A stretch of DNA of 64,000 nucleotides. Origin: Candidatus Yaniella excrementavium. GTDB taxonomy: Bacteria > Actinomycetota > Actinomycetes > Actinomycetales > Micrococcaceae. The notes beneath the pieces are model-generated. The model made no database searches, was not told the DNA's origin, and saw only the letters and a list, made by a program, of their open reading frames with translations. Shown piece by piece: positions 8,501-15,975 of the stretch; the stretch's first letter is position 1, and each line of letters begins with the position of its first letter. A program made the translations under genes and the position numbers. The stretch is taken from positions 1 through 64,000 of the forward strand of contig DXCT01000085.1 of assembly GCA_019115865.1 (NCBI GenBank), given 5' to 3'.

Positions 8501-9281
8501 GGAGCCCTCCTGACATTGCGCTAAGTGTCGTGACACTATCGTGGTGGATAGTTTCGGCATCGTAGTCCAGTGTTGCAACGTGGAAACTATTCTCCAGCAT
8601 GAGCTTACGCAACTTCCCGTCAGCAAGGCTGCGTTCTAGTATGCGCGCGGATGACGCCGGCACTATGTGGTCAACTCTTGAGAGGTAAAGCGTGACAGGG
8701 GAAGCAATCCGAGATAAGTTCCTACGGGTCGTTCGAATTAGCTGTGCCAATTGCTGAACCGAGGACACTGGAGTCCGGGGGTAAGCGCTTTCTGGTGGAC
8801 CAGGTTTGTTGATGTCGCCGGCTAGCGCACCTACGGTTGGCACGATTCGATGTATTAGCGGTGAAAGGTATGCTCCTAGGCGGTCAAGTGCTTTGAAACT
8901 GAGTGCGGGATTCACAAGGAAGGTTGCCTTAACTTCACGGTGCGCTGCGGCATCGAGTGCGAGCGTGCCGCCCATCGATAGACCACCTATAGCGACTGCG
9001 TCGTATGGTCCAGCCAGCAGAGTATCTAACTCACGTTGCACGTCGGCGCGCCATCGCCCAGCTGTCGTGTTTGCTAGGTCGGCAATGCTGGTACCGTGGC
9101 CGCTGAGTAAGGGAATTGATACCGCTGCACCGGCTTTCGCTAGGGCCCGACCCCAAGGAAGTACAGAGCCTGGTCCCGCAGTAAAGCCATGTAACAACAG
9201 AACAGCCCAACGGACTCCATTGGAGTTAAGCGTCCGGAGCGGCTCTGGCTCAAGATAAATTGAGGAATGCTGTGTAACCAT
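8490..9281 (-). CDS. Alpha/beta hydrolase, carboxylesterase/monoacylglycerol lipase type
   Basis: A 263-residue cytoplasmic serine hydrolase resembling Est30-type carboxylesterases and bacterial monoacylglycerol lipases. Visible elements are the oxyanion loop LLLHGFTAGPG, the nucleophile elbow GLSMGG (GxSxG), the acid in YLSRVDHIVPA and the catalytic histidine in ENSFHVATLDYD, in the canonical order Ser-Asp-His. ATG 9281 is chosen over upstream in-frame codons because a TATGCT hexamer ends 7 nt before it, the geometry seen at several leaderless genes here. It is the first gene of a two-gene operon and divergent from the DAHP synthase. Substrate unknown. Confidence 0.85.
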   Translation of the reverse strand: MVTQHSSIYLEPEPLRTLNSNGVRWAVLLLHGFTAGPGSVLPWGRALAKAGAAVSIPLLSGHGTSIADLANTTAGRWRADVQRELDTLLAGPYDAVAIGGLSMGGTLALDAAAHREVKATFLVNPALSFKALDRLGAYLSPLIHRIVPTVGALAGDINKPGPPESAYPRTPVSSVQQLAQLIRTTRRNLSRIASPVTLYLSRVDHIVPASSARILERSLADGKLRKLMLENSFHVATLDYDAETIHHDSVTTLSAMSGGLRDG

Positions 9282-9288
9282 TGTCACC

Positions 9289-9294
9289 AGCATA
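9289..9294 (-). promoter_or_regulatory. -10 element TATGCT, predicted leaderless esterase mRNA
   Basis: On the minus strand TATGCT is followed by 7 nt and the ATG at 9281. The same hexamer and spacing occur at the divergent DAHP synthase gene. Confidence 0.5.
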
Positions 9295-9409
9295 GTCGTC
9301 AGCGCTGGCAAGATGGAGCCGAATATATTATCCAACAATGATTGCGCTCGCAATTTTGTATGTCTTGGCTTATAGCGTCATGAACTACCAACTGCCTAAT
9401 TGGGCGCCG

Positions 9410-9415
9410 TATGCT
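9410..9415 (+). promoter_or_regulatory. -10 element TATGCT, predicted leaderless DAHP synthase mRNA
   Basis: TATGCT followed by TGGCTGC and ATG at 9423. The in-frame ATG at 9411 lies inside this hexamer and so is unlikely to be the start. Confidence 0.55.
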
Positions 9416-9422
9416 TGGCTGC

Positions 9423-10844
9423 ATGATGTTTGACACTGCGGAAAATTCTCAAGCGATAGAACCCTTCGGAACGAACCTTTCCCAAGGCGCTGCTGACTAT
9501 CCAGGCTTGGATAAGTGGCGGGATCTTGAAGTAGAGCAGGCACCGCAGTGGTATGACGAGAACGTCTTTAACGCTACGTTCAATGAACTCTCTCATGTTC
9601 CACCTTTGGTGTTCGCCGGTGAGGTTGATGTGCTGCGTGATCGACTTGCTCAGGCCGCGTCCGGTAACGCTTTTGTTTTGCAAGGTGGCGACTGCGCGGA
9701 AACGTTTGCAGGTGCAACAGCAAATAAGATTTCGTCGCGCATCCGCACAATTTTGCAGATGGCAGTCGTACTGACCTATGGTGCTTCGATGCCAGTGGTG
9801 AAGATGGGCCGTATGGCAGGCCAATTTGCCAAACCGCGTTCGTCGAATATGGAAACTCGCGGTGATGTGACGCTGCCGTCGTTCCGTGGAGAAATTGTCA
9901 ACGGGTTCGATTTCACTGAAGAATCTCGGAAACATGATCCACGTCGTATGATGCAGGCATATCACACCTCGGCATCGACCCTAAACCTCATTCGTGCATT
10001 CACCACCGGTGGTTTTGCGGATTTACGAACCGTTCACTCCTGGAACAAAGGCTTTATGTCGAATCCAGCCTACGCGCGGTTTGACGAACTTGCCGCAGAA
10101 ATCGATCGTGCGGTGCGCTTCATGGCTGCTGCTGGAGCGGATTTCGATGCCTTACGAACCGTGGAATTCTTTTCTGCTCACGAAGCTCTGCTCCTCGACT
10201 ATGAACGGGCGCTGACGCGCGTGGACTCACGCACAGGGTTGCCATACATTACGTCTTCACACTTCGTCTGGATCGGCGAACGTACCCGCCAGGTCGACGG
10301 TGCGCACGTGGATTACTTATCCCGTATTCGTAATCCAATCGGTGTGAAATTGGGGCCAACGACCACCGTTGATCAGGCCATGCAACTGGTGGAAAAGCTT
10401 GACCCGAACCGCGAACCAGGTCGTCTGACCTTCATCGTGCGCATGGGAGCGGACACTATTCGCGAAAAATTGCCGACCATTATGGAAGGCGTCAAAGCTG
10501 CTGGAGCTACACCGCTTTGGATAAACGATCCAATGCACGGTAACACCATTACAGCTGCCAACGGCTATAAGACCCGTCGCCTTGAAGACATTATGAGCGA
10601 AGTTCGAGGTTTCTTTGAAGTTGCCCAAGCAACTGGAACTCACCCAGGGGGCTTGCACATCGAGCTGACCGGTGATGATGTTGCAGAGTGTCTGGGTGGA
10701 TCCGTTGAAGTGGATGAGTCCGCGTTTGATGAGCGCTATGAGACACTCGTGGATCCGCGGCTAAATCATCAGCAGTCCTTGGAACTGGCGTTCTTAGTTG
10801 CAGAAGCATTATCTGCTAAAGCAAATGCGGATGGGACGAGCTAG
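9423..10844 (+). CDS. aroG: DAHP synthase, class II
   Basis: 3-deoxy-D-arabino-heptulosonate 7-phosphate synthase: phosphoenolpyruvate plus erythrose 4-phosphate, first step of the shikimate pathway to aromatic amino acids. The 473-residue length and the motifs FVLQGGDCAETF, GRMAGQFAKPRSS, TSSHFVWIGERTRQVDGAH and GGLHIELTGDDVAECLGG identify the plant-like (type II) class used by Actinobacteria. In M. tuberculosis the orthologue is allosterically regulated by aromatic amino acids. ATG 9423 is preferred to 9411 on promoter spacing. It is convergent with the PknL-like kinase gene, the same neighbours as in Mycobacterium. Confidence 0.96.
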   Translation: MMFDTAENSQAIEPFGTNLSQGAADYPGLDKWRDLEVEQAPQWYDENVFNATFNELSHVPPLVFAGEVDVLRDRLAQAASGNAFVLQGGDCAETFAGATANKISSRIRTILQMAVVLTYGASMPVVKMGRMAGQFAKPRSSNMETRGDVTLPSFRGEIVNGFDFTEESRKHDPRRMMQAYHTSASTLNLIRAFTTGGFADLRTVHSWNKGFMSNPAYARFDELAAEIDRAVRFMAAAGADFDALRTVEFFSAHEALLLDYERALTRVDSRTGLPYITSSHFVWIGERTRQVDGAHVDYLSRIRNPIGVKLGPTTTVDQAMQLVEKLDPNREPGRLTFIVRMGADTIREKLPTIMEGVKAAGATPLWINDPMHGNTITAANGYKTRRLEDIMSEVRGFFEVAQATGTHPGGLHIELTGDDVAECLGGSVEVDESAFDERYETLVDPRLNHQQSLELAFLVAEALSAKANADGTS

Positions 10845-10867
10845 CTGACTACAGTGCAGGAGTAGTT

Positions 10868-10909
10868 GTTTGACCCCCGTAGATGTGATTTCATCTGCGG
10901 GGGTCAAAC
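10868..10909. terminator. Bidirectional terminator between aroG and pknL
   Basis: Inverted repeat with 18-nt arms (10868-10885 and 10892-10909), 17 Watson-Crick pairs and one G-T wobble, 6-nt loop, core GACCCCC/GGGGGTC. Located between convergent stop codons. Confidence 0.8.
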
Positions 10910-10918
10910 TTTGAGGTC

Positions 10919-12232
10919 CTACCCGAAGAGCCAGCTCATTATCCAGGTTCCAGCCCAATGTCCAAATAGGACGGTAGCAGCGGCTGCCATCACGACCAGT
11001 AACGTCAGAATCGCAGCTCGCGAGGGCGCGACCGGGGCAAACGCTTGCGCGGGCTCATGTGGTTTCTTGTTGCCAAACGTGCGGGATTGCGGCGCGACCG
11101 TGTGAGGTGAAGTAGGTTCGCGATGATAGTGGTCGAAATCACCTGCAGGCGAGGCCTCTGCTGTTACTGAGGGCGGTAAGACCGAGACGTTGGGTTGTGG
11201 AGGTGCCGGGGGCTGCGGGGGGCTAGTAACTCTCGTTGCATCATCGGCTTCGTCTGACTCTGGGTTCGCCTGATATGGACGCGTTGCAGCATGGTCGAAA
11301 GGTTGTGTTGCAACATCGTTAACAGCTTGAGTATCCGCTTCGTCAGCGGGGGAGTGCTCCGCAAGCTTGTCAGCGGTATTCGGATTCTCAAGTAGATGCT
11401 GGATGAGGATCAGTACTTCTGTTGCATCTGCCGGGCGATCTTCGGCGGAAGGCTCGGTCATATGCAGCACGAGGTCATCGACAGCTGGGCTGATACCTGA
11501 CACAAGCGTGGACGGAGCCGGGACTCGAGAATTGGTATGTTGGACGGCGATAGCTACAGCAGATTCCCCGGTATATGGTCGGCTGCCTGTCAGTATTTCG
11601 AAAATCAAAATACCTAGTGCATATACATCTGATCGCTCATCAGCCTGTTGCCCGGTCACCAGTTCGGGCGACATATAGGATACCGTGCCCATAAGAGCCA
11701 TGCCAGTCCCCGTGTGATTTGAAGCGGCTCGAGCTAGACCAAAATCAGCAACCTTAATGTCCCCATCATGAGATACTAGAACGTTTTCTGGTTTGATGTC
11801 TCGGTGAATAAGTCCGACGCGGTGTGCTGCAGCTACACCCCGGATGATTGGTAGGGCGATGTTCCACGTTTCTTCAATCGACATATCCTGGGCAGCACGC
11901 ATGACTTCTCGCAAGGTGTGGCCCTCGATGAACTCCATCGCAAGAAAAGCCACATTGCCATCTCCGGCTGGTCCGACACCTTGATCGTAAACATTGATGA
12001 CGTGCGGGTGATTGATCTTGGCTGTATTCTTAGCTTCTGCTTCAAATTTCTCGATCACGGCCGGATCCTCAGCCATATTCGGTCGCAAGATCTTTAGTGC
12101 GACTTCACGGTCGAGTCTCGTATCGAGCGCGCGATATACAGTTGCCATGCCGCCGTGTGCAATCCGTTGCGTAATGGTATAGCGGTTATCGACGGTGGTG
12201 CCAACGAGGGAGGGGCCTGCAGGTGTATTCAC
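10919..12232 (-). CDS. pknL: Membrane Ser/Thr protein kinase, PknL type
   Basis: Hanks-type (eukaryote-like) Ser/Thr kinase of 437 residues. The kinase domain (about residues 17-285) has the glycine loop IAHGGMATVYRA, the VAIK-type lysine in VALKIL, catalytic loop HRDIKPENVL, DFG in VADFGLAR and the APE equivalent SYMSPEL, so it should be active. A long Pro/Thr-rich juxtamembrane linker follows, then one C-terminal membrane helix (ILTLLVVMAAAATVLFG) with almost nothing outside; there are no PASTA repeats. Orthology to PknL rests on this architecture and the neighbours aroG, an Rv2175c-like gene and a polyprenyl synthase. GTG 12232 lies 7 nt after a TATTGT hexamer. Confidence 0.9.
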   Translation of the reverse strand: MNTPAGPSLVGTTVDNRYTITQRIAHGGMATVYRALDTRLDREVALKILRPNMAEDPAVIEKFEAEAKNTAKINHPHVINVYDQGVGPAGDGNVAFLAMEFIEGHTLREVMRAAQDMSIEETWNIALPIIRGVAAAHRVGLIHRDIKPENVLVSHDGDIKVADFGLARAASNHTGTGMALMGTVSYMSPELVTGQQADERSDVYALGILIFEILTGSRPYTGESAVAIAVQHTNSRVPAPSTLVSGISPAVDDLVLHMTEPSAEDRPADATEVLILIQHLLENPNTADKLAEHSPADEADTQAVNDVATQPFDHAATRPYQANPESDEADDATRVTSPPQPPAPPQPNVSVLPPSVTAEASPAGDFDHYHREPTSPHTVAPQSRTFGNKKPHEPAQAFAPVAPSRAAILTLLVVMAAAATVLFGHWAGTWIMSWLFG

Positions 12233-12239
12233 GTCAAAT

Positions 12240-12245
12240 ACAATA
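12240..12245 (-). promoter_or_regulatory. -10 element TATTGT, predicted leaderless pknL mRNA
   Basis: On the minus strand TATTGT is followed by ATTTGAC and the GTG start at 12232. The hexamer directly abuts the hairpin at 12246-12268. Confidence 0.5.
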
Positions 12246-12268
12246 CCCGGTCAGCGTGGCTGACCGGG
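12246..12268 (-). terminator. Hairpin between LysM gene and pknL
   Basis: Perfect 10-bp inverted repeat CCCGGTCAGC/GCTGACCGGG with a 3-nt loop, 27 nt after the stop of the LysM transglycosylase gene and directly upstream of the pknL -10. The downstream minus-strand sequence TATTGTATTTG is U-rich but not a clean U-tract. It may be a terminator, or as DNA an operator occupying the pknL -35 region. Confidence 0.6.
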
Positions 12269-12295
12269 CATCGTTTCCGTGTAAGTTGATATGAT

Positions 12296-14215
12296 TTAAT
12301 ATCGACTCTTGGCTGCGTTGATTTTCTTCACGTAGTCCTTGGTGTCGTCGTACATGCCATACTTGTCGACGCCACCTGCACCCTGGTAATAGCCTGCAAC
12401 ACCGATGTCGCCGGGGTTATTGTTCTGAAGATGCCGGATAATGGCTACACCCGCGGTGATATTGTCTTGCGGGTCCATAATGTTAAGCTCGCGGCCGACC
12501 AACTGAGATGCCCATTCACCAGAACTCGGGATAACCTGCATGGTACCGATAGCGTTGGCAGGTGACACTGCAGTGGCATCGAAACCTGATTCGATCTGTG
12601 CATGTGCCAGTGCGAGTGACGGGTCAACGCCCATCGAGCTTGCTGTTGAACGCACCATTTCACGAACCTGGCTGCGGGATGGCATCTGTGAATCCAGCAG
12701 CGCACGTTTATTGTCGTTGGCATTGGCGACAACGTCTTCCGGATAAGTTCTATGCAGGAATGTATCTCCTACAAGTTGCTCATCGTTACCCGACGAAGCG
12801 GTCGTGGTAGAGCTAGAACCCGAGCCGCTGAGTTTCAGAGTCTGGCCGGCGCGAATGATATCTGTGGAATTCATTCCATTGGCAGTCAGCAATTGCTGCA
12901 AGCTCAGACCGTTTCGCGAGGCAATACCTGAGAGGGTGTCGCCGGACTTAACCTGGTAACTCGATGCGCTCGAGGTCGTTGTGCTTGAGCCTGTTGATGA
13001 ACTCGTCGTTCCTGAGAGTTTGAGTGACTGACCTGCATAAATGCTATCCCCGCTCAGGTTGTTAGCACTGCGAAGGGTAGAAACACTGACACCTTCCTTC
13101 GCCGCAATGCCCGACAGTGTGTCACCGGATTTCACTTTATAGGTGCCACCTGATGTTGATCCGCTAGAGCTTGCCGTAGAGACGGAGGATACCGACGAGC
13201 TACTCGATCCGGAGAGCTTGATGGTCTGGCCCGGAAAAATTACTGAAGAGAGGGACAGACTGTTCGCGTTCAACACAGTTGAGAGACTGACATTGTTTTG
13301 AGCAGCAATGCCAGAAAGCGTGTCGCCAGCTTTAACGGTGTAGCTGCTGGACGAACTGGATGAAGAAGCTGAGGATGAAGCGGAATCTGTGGACGATGTG
13401 GACGAGGAAGTCCCGGATAGTTTCAGCTGTTGGCCGGGGTAGATAACTGTCGTTGCAGATATGCCGTTAGCCTTCAAAAGTGTTGCGAGGCTGACATGCT
13501 GACTAGCAGCGATACCAGACAGCGTGTCTCCCGATTTGACCTTGTAGGAGCCATTTGAAGAATTTGAGCTCGACGTGCTTGATGCTGTTGACGCAGATGA
13601 GGAGGCCGAAGTGCCTGAAAGTTTGAGCTCTTGGCCCGGATGGATGACCGAAGACACTGACAATCCGTTAGCGCTGAGCAATGCTGAGAGCCCCACGTCT
13701 TGCTTTGCAGCGATACCGGAAAGCGTATCCCCGGCCTTGACGGTATAGGAACTTGTCGAAGAGCTTGAGCTAGTCGACGATGACGTCGTAGCGGACGTAG
13801 GTTCTCCAAGTTTGAGGACGTCGCCCGGATAAATCATTGAGGAGGCTTTCAGCCCGTTCCACTTCAATAAATCGGAGAGTGATACGGACTGCGCATGCGC
13901 AATATGGCCAAGGGTGTCACCAGGCTTCACCTTGTAGGTTGAAGGGGCAGTTTTTGCAGCTTGAAAGTTGGTCTGCGTGAATCGAGCTGGTAATTGGACT
14001 GCTAGCTGATCAGCGGACAAAAGAGTGCTGTGCAGTTTGGTTTGCGCGGCGTTCACATTGGCGGCTGTTGCTGGTTTCGGGCTTAGTGCCGTACCAGGTG
14101 CATCAGCCACTGCCGGGGCCGCTGCTGCAGCAGAGCCCATTGCGAGTAGCGGCAGGGCCGATGTGGCAACCGCTGTTTTGTAGAACCGGGAAGCACCGGA
14201 TGTACGGTCGATCAT
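12296..14215 (-). CDS. Secreted lytic transglycosylase with six LysM domains
   Basis: A 639-residue cell wall hydrolase. The N-terminus is a Sec signal peptide (hydrophobic stretch TSALPLLAMGSAAAAA, likely cleavage after AVADA near residue 39). Six LysM peptidoglycan-binding repeats follow at about 93-136, 157-199, 223-266, 291-335, 358-400 and 419-463, each starting Y-x-V-K-(P/A/S)-G-D-T-L and joined by Ser/Thr-rich linkers. The C-terminal SLT-type domain (about 510-639) has the catalytic glutamate in AQIESGF (E542) plus AIGTMQVIPSSG and AGYYQGAGGV. It should cleave glycan strands outside the membrane during growth or division. ATG 14215 has AAGAGGA upstream. It lies between pknL and the Rv2175c-like gene. 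Confidence 0.92.
   Translation of the reverse strand: MIDRTSGASRFYKTAVATSALPLLAMGSAAAAAPAVADAPGTALSPKPATAANVNAAQTKLHSTLLSADQLAVQLPARFTQTNFQAAKTAPSTYKVKPGDTLGHIAHAQSVSLSDLLKWNGLKASSMIYPGDVLKLGEPTSATTSSSTSSSSSTSSYTVKAGDTLSGIAAKQDVGLSALLSANGLSVSSVIHPGQELKLSGTSASSSASTASSTSSSNSSNGSYKVKSGDTLSGIAASQHVSLATLLKANGISATTVIYPGQQLKLSGTSSSTSSTDSASSSASSSSSSSSYTVKAGDTLSGIAAQNNVSLSTVLNANSLSLSSVIFPGQTIKLSGSSSSSVSSVSTASSSGSTSGGTYKVKSGDTLSGIAAKEGVSVSTLRSANNLSGDSIYAGQSLKLSGTTSSSTGSSTTTSSASSYQVKSGDTLSGIASRNGLSLQQLLTANGMNSTDIIRAGQTLKLSGSGSSSTTTASSGNDEQLVGDTFLHRTYPEDVVANANDNKRALLDSQMPSRSQVREMVRSTASSMGVDPSLALAHAQIESGFDATAVSPANAIGTMQVIPSSGEWASQLVGRELNIMDPQDNITAGVAIIRHLQNNNPGDIGVAGYYQGAGGVDKYGMYDDTKDYVKKINAAKSRY
12830..13940 (-). 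repeat. Tandem LysM/Ser-linker coding repeats
   Basis: Six diverged coding repeats of about 130-200 nt. The segment encoding GDTLSGIA recurs in five repeats, while Ser-rich linkers of variable length separate them. Variable linkers suggest expansion and contraction by recombination or slippage. Confidence 0.8.
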
Positions 14216-14262
14216 TAAACGTATCCTCTTGCGTCAGGCACCTGAGCCAGGGGAAGTTCCTT

Positions 14263-14278
14263 TGTGCAACGTGTGACA
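14263..14278. promoter_or_regulatory. Possible CRP/GlxR-like site upstream of the LysM gene
   Basis: TGTGCAACGTGTGACA matches the CRP-family consensus TGTGA-N6-TCACA at 4 of 5 positions in each half. It is about 50-65 bp upstream of the transglycosylase ATG. CRP-type control of cell wall hydrolase genes such as rpfA is known in Actinobacteria; this site is only a weak match. Confidence 0.3.
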
Positions 14279-14433
14279 AAAGTAGCGTCGAGGTGTACGT
14301 GATGAAAATGTTACATACGAGAATATACATGACTAATGGTGCAAATGTTAATAGAAGAATCAAGTTTATTCCCAGATCAGCTTGGAGATACATTTTGCGA
14401 CGGATCCAATCGCATAATCTTGAATATTTGCGA

Positions 14434-14439
14434 TACGGT
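14434..14439 (+). promoter_or_regulatory. -10 element TACGGT, predicted leaderless mRNA
   Basis: TACGGT is followed by 6 nt and a GTG at 14446, the start of the Rv2175c-like gene. Confidence 0.45.
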
Positions 14440-14445
14440 AGAGGT

Positions 14446-14808
14446 GTGAATCAAACGCGTGATTTAGAATCCCTTGTTGGAAGCTGGCTAACTCTTCCAG
14501 ATGTTGCTGAACGCCTTGATGTAATTGTGACCCGCGTTCACAAGATGATTAAGGATCGGCAACTATTAGATATGCGGCTCGGGAACGATCGGATACGTTA
14601 CATACCAGCTGAATTCCTGACAGAAGTGGGATTATTGAAACCGCTTCGTGGCACCATTATCGTGCTCGAGGATGCTGGCTTTGGAGCGGAACAGATCATC
14701 CGGTGGCTTTTTACTGAAGATGAGTCTTTACCCGGACGTCCTATTGATGCTCTGCGTGCTGGACGAAAGGCCGAAATTCGACGACGCGCTCAAGCAATGG
14801 GTTGGTAA
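14446..14808 (+). CDS. Rv2175c-like DNA-binding regulator
   Basis: A 120-residue protein resembling M. tuberculosis Rv2175c, a small DNA-binding protein that is a phosphorylation substrate of PknL. The N-terminal half has a winged-helix/MerR-like helix-turn-helix (WLTLPDVAERLDVIVTRVHK and a RYIPAEFL wing). The C-terminal half keeps the diagnostic pattern IIRWLFTEDESLP, RPIDALRAGRK and a terminal RRRAQAMGW. The open frame extends far upstream, but similarity begins near GTG 14446, which fits the 6-nt leaderless spacing. Thr residues in the N-terminal tail (NQTRD, SWLTL) are candidate phosphosites. Divergent from the LysM gene, convergent with the polyprenyl synthase. Confidence 0.85.
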   Translation: MNQTRDLESLVGSWLTLPDVAERLDVIVTRVHKMIKDRQLLDMRLGNDRIRYIPAEFLTEVGLLKPLRGTIIVLEDAGFGAEQIIRWLFTEDESLPGRPIDALRAGRKAEIRRRAQAMGW

Positions 14809-14813
14809 TCGTT

Positions 14814-15890
14814 TTAGTTTTGGCGCCCGATGAGACCGGATACGAGGTCTTCAAGGCCACTTTTCACGGTATCTGAAACAGTGAGCCGATCTAACGCTGT
14901 TCGAGTTTCAAGACCGAGTCGCTCAATTTCAGTTTCAACCGTAGCTCGTGCTCCAGACCGCTCCAACAATTCCTGCACGTGCTGGATACTGTGGGAGCTT
15001 TGTGCTGGATGCATCAAGAAGTTGTTGAGCGTTTCAGCATCTTGAGAGTTGAGGCTGATGAGGGCATGCGCCACGAGTTCTGTGCGTTTTCCCTCTACCA
15101 GATCGTCTCCGGCAGGTTTTCCCGTAAGCTCAGGGTCTCCAAAAACGCCTAGCAAGTCATCTCCAAGTTGGAACGCCATCCCCAGCGGTAGAGAGAATTC
15201 GCGGTATGCTGACAGTGTCGTTTCGTCGGCACCAGCCAAGACGCCTCCCAGTTCGAATGGCCAAACAGCAGAGTAGTGTGCAGATTTAAACTGCAATATT
15301 TTCCGAGCACGCTCCAAAGCTATTTCGGGGTCATCTGGGAGATGTGCTTCAGCCAGGATGTCAAGGTATTGACCGGTCATGACTTCGAACCGCATGGCAT
15401 GGAATGCGTCGCGGGCCGGAACTGCAAATGCTGTGGCATCGGCTGTCGTAGAGAAGATTTCTTCGCTGAGCCCTAGGGCTAAGTCGCCAGCGAGAATACC
15501 AGCTGAAACTCCGAAATGCGTGCCGTCTTGCACCCACTGGTTGTCGTCATGCAAATTTTGGAACCGTTTATGAACGGATGGTTGGCCTCTTCGGGTATTT
15601 GAGCGGTCCAGAATGTCATCATGAATCAGAGCCGCAGCTTGGAATAGCTCCAATGCGACACCGGCGTCGATTATCCGGGGGTCATCGGCATCGCCACCAG
15701 CACCTTGCCAGCCCCACCATGCGAGGAGTGCGCGAAGGCGTTTACCTCCTTGCACAAGGTCAGTGATCGATGTCACGAGCGGTTCTGCTGATTCAGCTAT
15801 AGAGCGGGCCCGCTGCTGATAGTCAGCTAGCAAATCCTGCATTCTGCTATATAAGGTGTTGTTGAACCACATCGCATCGGTAGTCGTCAC
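14814..15890 (-). CDS. idsA2: Polyprenyl diphosphate synthase (IdsA2-like)
   Basis: Trans-isoprenyl diphosphate synthase of 358 residues, condensing isopentenyl diphosphate with allylic diphosphates to make geranylgeranyl or longer chains for quinones, carotenoids or lipid carriers. The first Asp-rich motif is ALIHDDILDRSNTRRGQPSVH and the second QLGDDLLGVFGDPELTGKPAGDD, with GGKRLRALLAWW near the start. GTG 15890 is chosen because GCAGGAG lies 10 nt upstream; ATG 15872 is an alternative. Divergent from dinB. The location near pknL and the Rv2175c homologue parallels idsA2 of Mycobacterium. Product chain length cannot be assigned safely. Confidence 0.88.
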   Translation of the reverse strand: MTTTDAMWFNNTLYSRMQDLLADYQQRARSIAESAEPLVTSITDLVQGGKRLRALLAWWGWQGAGGDADDPRIIDAGVALELFQAAALIHDDILDRSNTRRGQPSVHKRFQNLHDDNQWVQDGTHFGVSAGILAGDLALGLSEEIFSTTADATAFAVPARDAFHAMRFEVMTGQYLDILAEAHLPDDPEIALERARKILQFKSAHYSAVWPFELGGVLAGADETTLSAYREFSLPLGMAFQLGDDLLGVFGDPELTGKPAGDDLVEGKRTELVAHALISLNSQDAETLNNFLMHPAQSSHSIQHVQELLERSGARATVETEIERLGLETRTALDRLTVSDTVKSGLEDLVSGLIGRQN

Positions 15891-15963
15891 TGTTCCAAAT
15901 CTCCTGCCTAATGGAAGCGAACGGCTGAAATCCTGACTCTTCAACCTTACTGCGCAAATCACA

Positions 15964-15969
15964 TAGAAT
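15964..15969 (+). promoter_or_regulatory. -10 element TAGAAT, predicted leaderless dinB mRNA
   Basis: TAGAAT is followed by TGGCAC and the ATG at 15976. TTCAAC at 15940-15945, 18 bp upstream, is a plausible -35. Confidence 0.6.
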
Positions 15970-15975
15970 TGGCAC

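Noticed and set aside
12830..13940. CRISPR-like or satellite repeat array
   Set aside because: The repeats are in frame, protein-coding LysM domains with diverged spacing.
14068..14445. N-terminal extension of the Rv2175c-like gene
   Set aside because: Would overlap the start of the LysM gene on the other strand and has no similarity; GTG 14446 fits both homology and promoter spacing.
14216..14445. c-di-AMP (ydaO) riboswitch before the LysM hydrolase gene
   Set aside because: Such riboswitches often precede actinobacterial wall hydrolases, but the conserved aptamer segments are not present in this region.
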